64,000 nucleotides of DNA from Photobacterium obscurum (GTDB lineage: Bacteria; Pseudomonadota; Gammaproteobacteria; Enterobacterales; Vibrionaceae), in assembly GCF_026191635.1 (NCBI RefSeq), contig NZ_JAKRRW010000004.1, positions 124,001 through 188,000 on the forward strand. Direction: 5' to 3'. Of the stretch, positions 18,161 through 28,814 are shown one piece after another. Both the position numbers and the translations under genes were made by a program. How positions within the stretch are numbered: the stretch's first letter is position 1; each line of letters begins with the position of its first letter. The notes beneath the pieces are model-generated. The model made no database searches. It had not been told where the DNA came from and saw only the letters and a list, made by a program, of their open reading frames with translations.

Positions 18161-18327
18161 GGAAACCAATAGGGCTGATTTTTTTGGGGGGGGAGGCCGT
18201 GAAATATAGGTGGGTTATTCATCTCGCATGAGTTAAGGGTACGAAAATATGAGTGAATAATGAATGAATTAGCAATCGCTCCCAGCGATGGTTGTTTGTT
18301 CAGTTTCGGATAATTTTGAGCCTCTCT

Positions 18328-18354
18328 TTGAACTTGTTTTTATTGACCCTATTT
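18328..18354 (+). promoter_or_regulatory. Sigma-32 (RpoH)-like promoter for groES-groEL
   Basis: TTGAAC at 18328-18333, a 13-nt spacer and CCCTATTT at 18347-18354 match the heat-shock consensus TTGAAA-N13/14-CCCCATnT with few differences. Transcription would begin about 70 nt before the groES relic's ATG. Confidence 0.6.
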
Positions 18355-18433
18355 TTTCATCGAAAGCGTCAGACGTTGCTTTCAGTATCATTTATATGTC
18401 TTTTATTTATTGTAACGATAGGAGGCTAAACCT

Positions 18434-18716
18434 ATGAATATTAGCCTTTGAATGACGGGCTTGTTGTCGATAGAACAGAAGTAGAAAATAAATCTGAAGG
18501 AAGAATTGTACTCACACCCAATTAGTCAAGAAATCCAATCGCAGGAAAGCTATTGCCGTAGGCTTAGAGCTGCACAAGAGGGCACGAACGAGTCTCTATG
18601 GATGTAATAGTGGATGATATCGTAATTTTTAATGATGGCTATGGTGTTAAAACCAAAAAAGAGATGGTTTGGAGTATTTAATCCTTTCTGAATCCGATGT
18701 GTTAGCAATCGTTGAG
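18434..18716 (+). pseudogene. groES: Decayed groES (co-chaperonin GroES)
   Basis: A good AGGAGG at 18420-18425 precedes ATG 18434. Joining three frames recovers a complete GroES outline: MNI, then LNDGLVVDRTEVENKSEGRIVL, a stop, [10 protein letters not shown] in a second frame, [20 protein letters not shown], then in another frame [15 protein letters not shown] at the usual C-terminus. Several frameshifts and stops break it, and the mobile-loop region is degraded. It lies directly upstream of an intact groEL, in the order and spacing of a normal groESL operon. The intact copy of groES must be elsewhere in the genome. Confidence 0.8.
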
Positions 18717-18730
18717 TCATTGACTTTTAG

Positions 18731-20341
<1,611 letters not shown>

Positions 20342-20728
20342 ACGGCTAAGTCGTAGATATAATATAAGTGGGTAATCAATAACCCGCTTATATCTCACTG
20401 TTAATGCTTTCATAATCACTAGCAACAGTGGCTCCGATGTTCGACAGGTTCAGTGTACCGATAATATTAAGTCGGCTACGACTACCTATTGTTTCATGCA
20501 TTTTATCTTGCCCTGTGCGTATCCAATCATGTGTTATTTTTGTCGCCTGCGTTGTGGATGAACAGTATTAATGAATAAAATCGACACATCCTCGCATTAC
20601 TATTCAACTTGAGTTTATTGCTAGGAAAAAGGGCGCAGACATAATATTGCCTCTTTCACCATATGTCGTAAGCTTACAAAAGTATGGTATAGAAAAAGGC
20701 AATATCAAGTTATGGTTGTAGCCAGTGC
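20342..20728. other. Intergenic region with two hairpins
   Basis: No gene is seen. An inverted repeat at 20362-20393 (12-bp stem, one wobble pair, no T tract) follows groEL, and a longer one lies at 20644-20705. Confidence 0.55.
20644..20705. repeat. 62-bp imperfect inverted repeat 3' of guaC
   Basis: ATATTGCCT...ACCATA is mirrored by TATGGT...AGGCAATAT, with an inner GTAAGCTTAC palindrome between. It starts 24 bases beyond the guaC stop and could end that transcript, or be a small mobile-repeat relic. Confidence 0.6.
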
Positions 20729-21772
20729 TTACTCTTTACCGAACACGTTGTTTTCTTGTTCTTGAACGCGGATGAAAGTAGTGCGTTTAGTCAGCTCTTT
20801 AAGCTGCGCCGCACCAACGTAAGTGCAGGTTGAGCGTACGCCGCCCATGATATCCTGAATAGTGTTATCAACCGGGCCTCGGTAAGGCAATAGTACGGTT
20901 TTTCCTTCGGCTGCACGGTACTTGGCAACCCCACCAGAGTGCTTGTCCATCGCGCTCTGTGAAGACATTCCATAGAACTTCATGAACATTTTACCATCTT
21001 GCTCGATGATTTCGCCGTTGCTTTCTTCATGGCCTGCCAGCATACCGCCAAGCATGACAAAGTCTGCGCCGCCGCCGAATGCTTTAGAAACGTCTCCGGC
21101 ACATGCACAGCCGCCGTCACCGATGATGCGACCACCCAGGCCGTGTGCAGCGTCAGCACATTCAATAATTGCAGAAAGCTGAGGGTAGCCAACACCGGTC
21201 TTAACACGGGTCGTACATACAGAACCCGGACCAATGCCTACTTTGACAATGTCAGCACCGGCAAGGATAAGCTCTTCAACCATATCGCCAGTAACCACGT
21301 TACCTGCACTGATCACTTTATCCGGGAATTCAGCACGTACTTTTTGTACATAATCAACAAGGTGCTCAGAGTAACCGTTTGCGATATCGATACAAATAAA
21401 GATCAGGTTATCGGTCAGGGCCATGATGTCTTTGGTCTTCTGGAAGTCAGCTTCAGATGTGCCGGTCGATACCATCGCATTTTTCAGAACGCTGGCGTCG
21501 TTATTCTTAATGAACTCAGCCCAGTCGGCAACGGTGTAGTGCTTGTGTACCGCAGTCATCACACCATGCTTGGCAAGTGACGCAGTCATCTCAAAGCTAC
21601 CTACTGAATCCATATTAGCAGCAATAATAGGTACACCAGACCATTGACGACCGCTATGCTTGAATGTAAACTCGCGGGTTAATTCAACTTGAGAACGGCT
21701 TTTTAGGGTTGAACGTTTTGGACGAAACAGTACATCTTTAAAACCTAACTTCAAGTCTTGTTCGATACGCAT
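20729..21772 (-). CDS. guaC: GMP reductase
   Basis: The 347-residue product matches GuaC along its length: [18 protein letters not shown], the IMP dehydrogenase/GMP reductase signature [19 protein letters not shown] with the catalytic Cys, [30 protein letters not shown], and the flap [10 protein letters not shown]. GuaC converts GMP to IMP and ammonia with NADPH in purine salvage. The absence of CBS domains separates it from IMP dehydrogenase. It is monocistronic, and a strong hairpin in its leader (21861-21892) suggests attenuation or a separate upstream transcript. Confidence 0.97.
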   Translation of the reverse strand: MRIEQDLKLGFKDVLFRPKRSTLKSRSQVELTREFTFKHSGRQWSGVPIIAANMDSVGSFEMTASLAKHGVMTAVHKHYTVADWAEFIKNNDASVLKNAMVSTGTSEADFQKTKDIMALTDNLIFICIDIANGYSEHLVDYVQKVRAEFPDKVISAGNVVTGDMVEELILAGADIVKVGIGPGSVCTTRVKTGVGYPQLSAIIECADAAHGLGGRIIGDGGCACAGDVSKAFGGGADFVMLGGMLAGHEESNGEIIEQDGKMFMKFYGMSSQSAMDKHSGGVAKYRAAEGKTVLLPYRGPVDNTIQDIMGGVRSTCTYVGAAQLKELTKRTTFIRVQEQENNVFGKE

Positions 21773-21856
21773 GGGTATTTCCTTAATCTTATCGAATTTT
21801 GCTCACCGACTTTCGTGCTATTGGCAGATAGCCGATAGATCACCGGAGAGCAGGCA

Positions 21857-21892
21857 CAAAAAAACCGGAGCGTTGGCAGACGCTCCGGTTTT
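21857..21892 (-). terminator. Strong intrinsic terminator hairpin in the guaC leader
   Basis: AAAACCGGAGCG and CGCTCCGGTTTT form a 12-bp perfect stem with an 8-nt loop; on the minus strand it is followed by seven U residues. It lies 85-90 nt upstream of guaC in the gene's own direction. A TTGACA box is visible further upstream on the same strand (about 21990). The hairpin could terminate a small RNA or attenuate guaC. Confidence 0.75.
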
Positions 21893-22070
21893 CAGCATTA
21901 TAGGCTCAGAAACTTAATTAACAAGTCTAATAATGCAAATTTTTTTATGGTATCCTCACAAAGATAGTAAGCTGAAAACCCCGCCTTTTTTGTCAAAATT
22001 TCCCTATTTCTTCGCTTATCTCTTCCATTCTTTCGTAATCATTGCATAATCCCTTTGTCTTGCTGGCTAA

Positions 22071-22430
22071 GTGGATAGGTTAACCTTGTTAAGCAAAAGA
22101 AAAATAAGAAATATATTCCCGCTCGACTTTTATGGCGAGGCGGGAAGTTGGCGTTTTATCATCAGGGCGGAACACCCCGGTGAAGTGCTAGATGCGATGT
22201 ATTGGCGTGCATATATTTCATGCCATCGAAAAGAGTTCGATTTGCTTCATATGGCGACAGGTAAGTTTAACTACAAGTATAACTATTCGACAGCCGAAGC
22301 ATCTGACATCCATTATGGTACCGGCGGCTCACCGCTAAGGATCAGTATGATGGGGCCTATTGTGCCAATTTCAGTAATATTGGCGAAAATGTCAGTTAAT
22401 GGTTCTGATAAAGATACCAAGCCAGCGTAA
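22071..22430 (+). CDS. Uncharacterised 119-residue protein
   Basis: The frame opens at a GTG (22071) or TTG (22086); no strong ribosome site is seen, so the start is uncertain. The product is soluble and aromatic-rich (FPLDFYGEAGSWRFIIRAEHPGEVLDAMYWRAY), with a compact middle and a polar tail. I do not recognise it. It is divergent from guaC and followed by a good terminator, which supports it being a real transcript. Confidence 0.55.
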   Translation: MDRLTLLSKRKIRNIFPLDFYGEAGSWRFIIRAEHPGEVLDAMYWRAYISCHRKEFDLLHMATGKFNYKYNYSTAEASDIHYGTGGSPLRISMMGPIVPISVILAKMSVNGSDKDTKPA

Positions 22431-22450
22431 AGCCTACTTTATGTTCGGAG

Positions 22451-22478
22451 AAAGGAGCTGAAGACAGCTCCTTTTTTT
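22451..22478 (+). terminator. Intrinsic terminator
   Basis: AAAGGAGCTG and CAGCTCCTTT form a 10-bp stem with a 4-nt loop and run into seven T residues, 20 nt past the stop at 22430. Confidence 0.9.
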
Positions 22479-22616
22479 CGTCTTTTTTTGGGGGGAGCTT
22501 ATACCAAACGGAACAATTATCTGATAGGCCCGATAATTATTTAGTTTGGAATTATTGGCAGCTGGAACTTGTTAAGTTATTGTTGTTTTAACTATGGTGA
22601 TTAACCGGAGAGGCAG

Positions 22617-23099
22617 ATGAATCGCTTGGTGAACGGATTTCTATTGGTGGCAGGTGCATTGCTGCCATGTGTCGCAGTATCATCGTCGTTGCCGGCAGTC
22701 AGTGGTAAGTGGCAATGTGTGCCGGAAAGCAGGCCTGCTCAGGAACAAACGTGGGTGACTTATGATTTTAAACCCGACGGGACGATGAGTTCACAAGAAT
22801 GGGTTCGATACCAGGGAGAACAGCAGACTCAGTTGGAATTTAACCTGTTTATTGATTATCGCTATATTGCCAACGACGAAGATTACATGCTCAAACCTGT
22901 CAAGTTAAGCCGGGAGATCATCGTTGATCCCAACAATAGCAACCCCTTTGATTATGCCGCCCGCCGTGACCTGACAGGGTATCGTATTTTCTTTAAGCCC
23001 ACATTGCAGGGGGATGATAAAGCCCAGTTTGATATGTGGTATCACATCACCCCGAACCAACATTTTACGATGCAGTGTAAGCGCCAGACTGTTGCCTAG
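22617..23099 (+). CDS. Secreted uncharacterised protein
   Basis: The 160-residue product begins with a Sec signal peptide (MNRLVNGFLLVAGALLPCVA; cleavage near residues 20-25). The mature part has a lipocalin-like look: LPAVSGKWQCVPESRPAQ at the start (G-x-W motif), TYDFKPDGTMSSQEW, and a final Cys residue, so Cys at both ends may form a disulfide. Two or three beta strands with aromatic residues follow. CGGAGAGGCAG sits just before the ATG. It is convergent with an AraC-type gene 8 bases away. Function unknown. Confidence 0.65.
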   Translation: MNRLVNGFLLVAGALLPCVAVSSSLPAVSGKWQCVPESRPAQEQTWVTYDFKPDGTMSSQEWVRYQGEQQTQLEFNLFIDYRYIANDEDYMLKPVKLSREIIVDPNNSNPFDYAARRDLTGYRIFFKPTLQGDDKAQFDMWYHITPNQHFTMQCKRQTVA

Positions 23100-23106
23100 A
23101 AATAGC

Positions 23107-24138
23107 CTAGCTTTGTCCCCGCTCTAACAGCTTGTCTTTATACTGCGACGGGGTGAGCCCACGCTGACGTTGAAAAGCCTTATTGAAGCTTTGAATATTG
23201 TTATAGCCAAGTACTTTGGCTATTTCGCTAATCGGTTTGTCTGCAAGCATGTAGGTAATGGCTTGATTACATAGTACATAGCTGGTGATGTTAGTGAAGG
23301 TCCAGCCAAAAGCATGGAGTCGGCGCTGCAGTTGTTGCCGAGAGAGAGCGAAACGTTCGGCAACAAAATCGAGGTTTGGATAGCCGTAATAGCGTGCGTA
23401 GTTGACCATCTCGTACATGATCTTGGCGGTGTCATGAGGCTGCGGCATGTTAACAAACTCATCGAGCTGTAAATTGGACACCAGCATAGGGCGTGATGAA
23501 GCAAAAGGCTTGTCGCTCCCGTGCTCTAGGATTGAAATGTCGAGCCAGACTTTGGTGCGTGGTGCGTTCCATTGCACTTCGCAGCCAAAAAAATTCTCCA
23601 CTCGCCCGTCACCGCACCGTGGGCCGCTGATTTCGACATGCTTTGGCCGGTAATCATCTCCCATAAAATGCTTCAGTGTATTAGTAAACATCACGGCCAT
23701 ACGTAGGCTGTCATGTAACCGTCCCCGGCCCTTTGCAAAGTGATTGTCATAACACCATTTGATCAGCTTACCTGATTGCTCCCCATGAAATGATGCCCCC
23801 GATTGCAGGCAGGAAGTCCCATAGTTAATCCGCCGAAAGGCAAGTGCCAAATCCGGGCTTGATAAGAACCAGTCACCTAAATATCCCATATTATTGAATC
23901 TCAGATACGGTGCTATTTCTACTATGAAAGCGGGGTCGTTAACTCGAGCTTCAATGGATTCCAGCCAGAGATGGGCATCGATATAGGGAAGTAGCGACAT
24001 GGGCTCTGCCAGAATGCGCTCAGGGATTTCGAATTCCGCAGGCGTAAGTTGATAGCGTTTTTCCAATCCCAATATCACGGGTTGCAAAAATATGGTTCGG
24101 ATAAAAGAGATGTCTAGTAGGGCCATTGGGTGACTCAT
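23107..24138 (-). CDS. AraC family transcriptional regulator
   Basis: The 343-residue product has the two-part layout of OruR/ArgR-like AraC proteins. The N-terminal 230 residues form the PF12625-type ligand domain, containing RFNNMGYLGDWFLSSPDLALAFRRINYG. The C-terminal AraC helix-turn-helix pair covers about residues 250-335 and ends with the signature ISEIAKVLGYNNIQSFNKAFQRQRGLTPSQYK. It lies divergent from the yiaW-yiaV pair with 160 bases between, so it could control them; that is inference from position only. Confidence 0.88.
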   Translation of the reverse strand: MSHPMALLDISFIRTIFLQPVILGLEKRYQLTPAEFEIPERILAEPMSLLPYIDAHLWLESIEARVNDPAFIVEIAPYLRFNNMGYLGDWFLSSPDLALAFRRINYGTSCLQSGASFHGEQSGKLIKWCYDNHFAKGRGRLHDSLRMAVMFTNTLKHFMGDDYRPKHVEISGPRCGDGRVENFFGCEVQWNAPRTKVWLDISILEHGSDKPFASSRPMLVSNLQLDEFVNMPQPHDTAKIMYEMVNYARYYGYPNLDFVAERFALSRQQLQRRLHAFGWTFTNITSYVLCNQAITYMLADKPISEIAKVLGYNNIQSFNKAFQRQRGLTPSQYKDKLLERGQS

Positions 24139-24301
24139 CGAATCTTGAAGCCATTGGTTGTAAGTGGGTGGCAGAATAAATCAAATATTGACCTATTTTA
24201 AGATCATCTATCCACAATGATTACCAAGATCACATTTTTCAGCACAATGCTTACAACAAAAAATCATATAACAAATTTTCGTTAGAGCGGAGTTGATTAC
24301 G

Positions 24302-24694
24302 ATGAGTCTCATCAGCATGCCTTTTGTCGATAGCGGTGTCGACACAGCCTTACATATAGTGGCTGCCGTCGTTTTGATAGGAACTGTGGCGGCAGCTATT
24401 TACGGTTTTTGGAGAATTCATGAGCTACCCATTCAAAAAGCCCATACCAAAGAACATCATCAGATAGGGCTGATCACTGCCCTCACCTGGATTGGATTTG
24501 TCTGGCACTGGGTATGGGTTGTTGCCGTCGCTATTGCATTTGTTGATGGCGAGCAGGCATTACGACGTATTCGTGATATTTGGAAAGGGGCTGACGAGGA
24601 GGCTCCTGTTTTATCAGCAGGACAGCAAAGTACTTCGGAGAACAAACTGTCAGGTACTGCAGTAAACCTAAATAAGGAGACTGAGCATGCTTGA
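24302..24694 (+). CDS. yiaW: DUF3302 inner-membrane protein (YiaW-like)
   Basis: The ATG at 24302 (GGAG 9 nt upstream) is preferred over a TTG at 24293; the product has 130 residues. Two membrane segments are visible (ALHIVAAVVLIGTVAAAIYGF and ALTWIGFVWHWVWVVAVAIAF) separated by a charged loop with HELPIQKAHTKEHH, as in DUF3302/YiaW. It overlaps the HlyD-type gene by 8 nt; the pair corresponds to the yiaW-yiaV arrangement in enterobacteria. The function is not established; it likely assists the adaptor protein. Confidence 0.75.
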   Translation: MSLISMPFVDSGVDTALHIVAAVVLIGTVAAAIYGFWRIHELPIQKAHTKEHHQIGLITALTWIGFVWHWVWVVAVAIAFVDGEQALRRIRDIWKGADEEAPVLSAGQQSTSENKLSGTAVNLNKETEHA

Positions 24695-25910
24695 GGGTCT
24701 AGCCGTATGGTCACTGTTCATCTACTTATTGCGCATGGTTGGTATGCCATGGAATAAGTTTACTAAGGGGTTTGCTTATTTAGGTGGTGCCGGATGGCTG
24801 TTGTTTGTCTGGGTTGGTTTGATTACCTTTGCACCGATGGATATGTCCGGAGGCTCATTGGTACAGTCACCGCATATCCAGTTGCGACCGGCTTCGAGCA
24901 GAATCAAAGGCCATGTTGAAGACATTTATGTGAAGCCCAATGAGCGTGTTACAGAAGGTCAACTGGTTTATACCCTAGACGACGAGCAGTACCAGATCGC
25001 ACTCAACAAAGCAGAGACGAAATTAAACTCGGCCAAGGTCTCACTCTCGATAGCAGAAGAGGATGTCCATATTGCCGAACAATCCTATAACGCAGCACTG
25101 CAAGATATTGAGATCTCGAAAAACCAATTGGTTGCCGGTAAAGAAGATCTGAAGTGGAAACAGACAACGCTTAAGCGCTATACCGAGCAGAATAAAGTTG
25201 TTAAGCACACTATTACAGAAACGCAAATGGATGAGCAGAGTACTGCGGTTGAAGTCGCGAAAGCGAAGACTGTGACTCTTCAATCAGAGCTGGATAAGGC
25301 AAAACTGTCAGCCAGCAAAGCGAAACTGGCTTTTGAAAAATCTAAGTTGACTGTGAGCAGCCGCCAGGTTGATGTTGATAGCGAACAAGAAAATGTGGCC
25401 CAAGCACAATGGAATGTAGATCAGACCAAGGTATATGCACCAGCAGATGGCTACCTGACCAACTTCATTATGCGTGAAGGGCAGTATGTCGGGATAATGC
25501 CACGTATCCAGATGTACACCGATGAAAAGTATGTGCTGATGCGCGTCAATCACCAGGCGATCCGCAATGTAAAAGTTGGTCAGCGTGCAGAATTCACGTC
25601 GGCAGTGTACCCGGGCAAGATTTTCAATGCCGAGGTTGAAGGCATTATTGAAGCGACAGGTGAAGCGCAGGGTAGTCTGTTGGCACGTGACGATAACATT
25701 CGCCAGACCACAGGCCAGAATGCGATGAACAAGCACCACTTTGTCCGACTGAAGCTTGATGAGCACACAGGTTACGATATTCCTGTCGGCTCGGTTGGCC
25801 TGGCTTGGATCAGCGCCGAGAAACCAATTGCCTTCTTGGGCTTCCTCGATGTGATCCGCGGCATTATCATCCGAATGAAGTCTCAGATCTTCTTTATCTG
25901 GTCAATGTAA
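24687..25910 (+). CDS. yiaV: HlyD/EmrA-type membrane fusion protein (YiaV-like)
   Basis: The 407-residue product has two N-terminal membrane segments, then a biotinyl-lipoyl-like half motif (SRIKGHVEDIYVKPNERVTEGQLVYTLDD, about residues 70-100). A long coiled coil follows (100-235), with the second lipoyl half at QTKVYAPADGYLTNFIMREGQYV. A beta-barrel domain comes next, and the C-terminal GSVGLAWISAEKP stretch ends in a hydrophobic segment. This is the YiaV/YibH arrangement. Adaptors of this kind link inner-membrane pumps with outer-membrane channels; no pump gene is adjacent apart from yiaW. Confidence 0.82.
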   Translation: MLEGLAVWSLFIYLLRMVGMPWNKFTKGFAYLGGAGWLLFVWVGLITFAPMDMSGGSLVQSPHIQLRPASSRIKGHVEDIYVKPNERVTEGQLVYTLDDEQYQIALNKAETKLNSAKVSLSIAEEDVHIAEQSYNAALQDIEISKNQLVAGKEDLKWKQTTLKRYTEQNKVVKHTITETQMDEQSTAVEVAKAKTVTLQSELDKAKLSASKAKLAFEKSKLTVSSRQVDVDSEQENVAQAQWNVDQTKVYAPADGYLTNFIMREGQYVGIMPRIQMYTDEKYVLMRVNHQAIRNVKVGQRAEFTSAVYPGKIFNAEVEGIIEATGEAQGSLLARDDNIRQTTGQNAMNKHHFVRLKLDEHTGYDIPVGSVGLAWISAEKPIAFLGFLDVIRGIIIRMKSQIFFIWSM

Positions 25911-25977
25911 CGATACCGCTCTCGGGTGGTCGCAATATCACCCGAACTTTTACTACGTAAATGCTGACCGTAGTTTG

Positions 25978-26016
25978 GCTGTAATCCCTTGAGGCTTGGG
26001 GTTACAGCTTTTTTTT
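25978..26016 (+). terminator. Intrinsic terminator after yiaV
   Basis: GCTGTAATCCC pairs with GGGGTTACAGC (one wobble) and runs into eight T residues. A second hairpin, CGGGTG/CACCCG at 25923-25944, lies between it and the stop. Confidence 0.85.
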
Positions 26017-26083
26017 GCCCGATTATTGATGTATTCGCCAACAAAAGGTACAACTGTGCAGAATTTGTGGTGTGGAGCTAGAT

Positions 26084-26752
26084 GTGGCTTTTTCTCTCTT
26101 CGGTTCTAAGAATTGGTTGGCGGCAACAGCATTGCTGTTGACGGCCTGTATGTCATCTTCGTCAGCGAACGCCTCTGAACTGAGGTTGTTTGGTGATATC
26201 AGCCTGAACGATACGGCTGAATATGTAAGCTCGCTACCTGGCAGTTTTGAATGCTCAGCCCTGTATGACGATAAGCCCGCATTTTGCTTTGACCAGCTGC
26301 AGGTGCTTAATGTTGATGAAGGTATGCTATCGGTTTTTCTTGTTGATCAGAAAGTGCGTTATGTTGAATACAGCACCTCGCTGACCGCGGCCAATTACAG
26401 TGCGGTATTGGCGGGATTAAGGCGAAAGGGCTTAGTCTTTGCGCATCTTAGCGTCCATGGCGAGACCTTAGATGTGTTGGCGGGTATTCAGAATTTGGAC
26501 CGAAAAACATTGGACGACCAGATGTTCGCGCTGGCCAACCGTTATGATTTCACGGCGCCGAGGCAATATCTGTTTCTCGATAAAGGGGCTTTTAATCATG
26601 CCTACCGCCGGGGTTATAAAAATGTCGATCACTGGCTGACGAGTGGTGCAACTGACGATATGGCAAAAGAGCAACATATGATGGTGAAGATGTCGGTCTC
26701 AGGCGAACAGATCATTTTATCTGTTGCTTATCCTTTTGCTAAAAACGATTAA
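26084..26752 (+). CDS. Secreted uncharacterised protein
   Basis: The start is probably the GTG at 26084 (GGAG 6 nt upstream), giving 222 residues; a GTG at 26072 is possible. A hydrophobic signal segment (NWLAATALLLTACMSSSSANA) precedes SELRLFGDISLNDT. LTAC followed by Met is not a good lipobox, so a Sec signal cut after ANA is more likely. The mature protein is a mixed fold with two Cys residues (FECSALYDDKPAFCF) that could pair. No family is recognised. It is convergent with a Kef-type antiporter gene. Confidence 0.55.
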   Translation: MAFSLFGSKNWLAATALLLTACMSSSSANASELRLFGDISLNDTAEYVSSLPGSFECSALYDDKPAFCFDQLQVLNVDEGMLSVFLVDQKVRYVEYSTSLTAANYSAVLAGLRRKGLVFAHLSVHGETLDVLAGIQNLDRKTLDDQMFALANRYDFTAPRQYLFLDKGAFNHAYRRGYKNVDHWLTSGATDDMAKEQHMMVKMSVSGEQIILSVAYPFAKND

Positions 26753-26759
26753 TGAAAAG

Positions 26760-27932
26760 TTAGTCTTGTCGCAGATTGTTGGCCATCGAGATTGGGGTCG
26801 GGTAGCGCCTGACGACCCAGTAGGTTGAAATAATAAACGTTGTCATGGTTGCCGTCTGAATAAATATGCTTGCTTCTTGGGAGAGCAGGTTGGCATTCAT
26901 GGCGGCATAGCCGACTAAAAACGAAAATTCGCTGGCCTGGCTGAGCCTGGCACTTAACTCCCCGTCCATGGCCGTTTTTTCACTGGCCCAATGTAAAGCC
27001 TTAGAAAAACCCCAGGCTTTGATTACTACAAGCAGTGCGCCAAACAAGATACCAAGTAGGCTATAGAGATTACTGGCCGCCAGATCCATTCTTGCGCCAA
27101 TAGCGAAGAAGAACAAGATCAAGAAGAACTCTCGTAGCGGTTTCAGGTGAACGGAAATGGCTTGGGAAACGCGGCTCACGGCGATAGAAATCCCAGCTAT
27201 GAAGGCACCGCTTTCATAAGAGAGCCCCACCTGATGGCTAAGTTCGGCCCAAAAAAAGCACCAAGCCAGAGTTGTGACAAAGCTATACTCCTGAATCACA
27301 TCAAAGCGCTGGAAAAGCGATAAAATCAGGTAGCGCACACCGAGGAATGCGAGGGTGCCAAACGCCGCGAATTTAAACAGCATCATCATAAATGCCACCA
27401 ACATGGCATTACCACCGCCGATGTTGAGGAAAATAATTACACTGATTGCCAAGATATCCTGAACCAACAGGATACTGGTCATGATCTCCCCCATATGCTT
27501 ATGGTGTAGGGTTGTGGTCGGAATTAGCTTCAAACCAATTACGGTGCTCGAAAACATCAGAGCTGCGCCGATGATCAGGGCATCTTGCAAAGAAAACTGA
27601 ATAGCCAGGGCGAAGAGCAGAGCACTGAAAAAGAAGAAGCAGCAGGTGCCGATCGTGATTATTGAGCTTTCCTTAAATAACTGGATCAGCTTTTTGGGTT
27701 GAAGGTTTAGTCCGATGAGAAAGAGCAAAAGGATAACGCCGAGGTTGCCTATCTGGGTGATATGCTCTGAATTCGGTATCCATTGTAGACCGTTGGGGCC
27801 AATGAGCATACCGGCAGCTATATAGGCGAGGATAATTGGTTGGCGGGCATACAGGAAAAATGTGCCGAGGACGGCAGCACTGATCACTATGGCACATAGC
27901 TCAAAAATCAGGGGAGCTAAGTTGATCTGCAT
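26760..27932 (-). CDS. Kef-type cation:proton antiporter (CPA2), membrane part only
   Basis: The 390-residue product has about 12 hydrophobic segments and CPA2 hallmarks: YARQPIILAYIAAGMLIGPNGL near the start, LGVILLLFLIGLNLQPKKL, and SHQVGLSYESGAFIAGISIA, then a late LSQASEFSFLVGYAA. The usual C-terminal TrkA-N (RCK) regulatory domain of KefB/KefC is absent; the protein ends 20 residues after the last membrane segment. It likely exchanges K+ or Na+ for protons at the inner membrane. No KefF/KefG-like ancillary gene adjoins it. Confidence 0.85.
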   Translation of the reverse strand: MQINLAPLIFELCAIVISAAVLGTFFLYARQPIILAYIAAGMLIGPNGLQWIPNSEHITQIGNLGVILLLFLIGLNLQPKKLIQLFKESSIITIGTCCFFFFSALLFALAIQFSLQDALIIGAALMFSSTVIGLKLIPTTTLHHKHMGEIMTSILLVQDILAISVIIFLNIGGGNAMLVAFMMMLFKFAAFGTLAFLGVRYLILSLFQRFDVIQEYSFVTTLAWCFFWAELSHQVGLSYESGAFIAGISIAVSRVSQAISVHLKPLREFFLILFFFAIGARMDLAASNLYSLLGILFGALLVVIKAWGFSKALHWASEKTAMDGELSARLSQASEFSFLVGYAAMNANLLSQEASIFIQTATMTTFIISTYWVVRRYPTPISMANNLRQD

Positions 27933-28077
27933 ACACTTACTTCCTGTATATCAGATATATATCCAATGGAAAACTTTCTGGTGTAGCAGATAATTGTTCC
28001 GTCGGCTGATTTAAGGATAATACATCTCGATTGCCATACATTAGCAACCAGTAGCTATGCACCTTAGGTTATTAAGT

Positions 28078-28737
28078 TTATTTCTTGGTTGGAAGCGCAT
28101 CTGGTGTGGCTAGGCTGTGCATTATGTCAGCCAGACGACAGATTTTCACATTGGAAAGCTGACGGTAGTCGAAGTATGGACACACTATTACTCGGTGCGT
28201 TTCGTCAACCGCAAATTCATTATCTAGCCAGTGCATTGGTGATGGGAGATAACCTTCTGCAATCAGCCGCTTAGCATAGGTTCGCCCCATAACGATATGA
28301 ATGGTCGGGTGAGGGGGATGTAGCGATAGTGATTCTGTTTCGACCTCTGAGTCAACCTCTGCACCAAGGACTGGTGGAGTAAATATCAATGAGGTGTTAC
28401 TCCCAGCTTGTAGCAGGAAGTGATCGCGGTAGTTTTGCCAGCTAGGTGCGCATTTCGAGTAGGGGAAAATGTCGGAATCCAGCTCGTAAAGGAGCTTTGC
28501 AAAAACATTGAATACTTTTCTCCAGCCATTGCCGCAGGCCTGCCCAATTTCATGGATCTCACCTTGTACGAGTGGTGTTATGTAGTTCAGTGATGCGTAG
28601 CTCATCATACCTGGACGGTTTTCAATATAGGCAGCAATAGAAAATTGTGGGCAGCCAAGGCCAACTGAGTCTGGCATTGTGAATGTTATCTCTTGTAGCA
28701 GAAGGCGTTTAGGCAATGTCAGGGAGTTTTGACACAA
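28078..28737 (-). CDS. Uncharacterised 219-residue protein
   Basis: The product is soluble, with five or more Cys residues and aromatic-rich stretches (SYASLNYITPLVQGEIHEIGQACGNGWRKVFNVFAKLLYEL; PHPTIHIVMGRTYAKRLIAEGY; VIVCPYFDYRQLSNVKICRLADIMH). The last segment resembles a strand-helix unit where a polar loop could bind a small ligand. The start may be Met21 (28677), which removes a Ser/Leu-rich lead. I do not recognise the family with certainty. Confidence 0.6.
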   Translation of the reverse strand: MCQNSLTLPKRLLLQEITFTMPDSVGLGCPQFSIAAYIENRPGMMSYASLNYITPLVQGEIHEIGQACGNGWRKVFNVFAKLLYELDSDIFPYSKCAPSWQNYRDHFLLQAGSNTSLIFTPPVLGAEVDSEVETESLSLHPPHPTIHIVMGRTYAKRLIAEGYLPSPMHWLDNEFAVDETHRVIVCPYFDYRQLSNVKICRLADIMHSLATPDALPTKK

Positions 28738-28814
28738 GCTTTACTCAGTACTGACATGCCAGTCAATGACAAATTTATCATAGCGGGAAATTAAATATAT
28801 TAATAAAAGATAAT

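Larger units (their letters stand above)
18017..18433. other. Intergenic region with octamer repeat and heat-shock-type promoter
   Basis: No gene is seen. The stretch holds the 8-bp repeat array, a tract of 7 T then 8 G at 18179-18193, and a sigma-32-like promoter, the array and the promoter being listed separately. Confidence 0.6.

Noticed and set aside
21773..22070. Purine riboswitch upstream of guaC
   Set aside because: The conserved loop and junction bases of the purine aptamer are not present; only the terminator hairpin can be supported.
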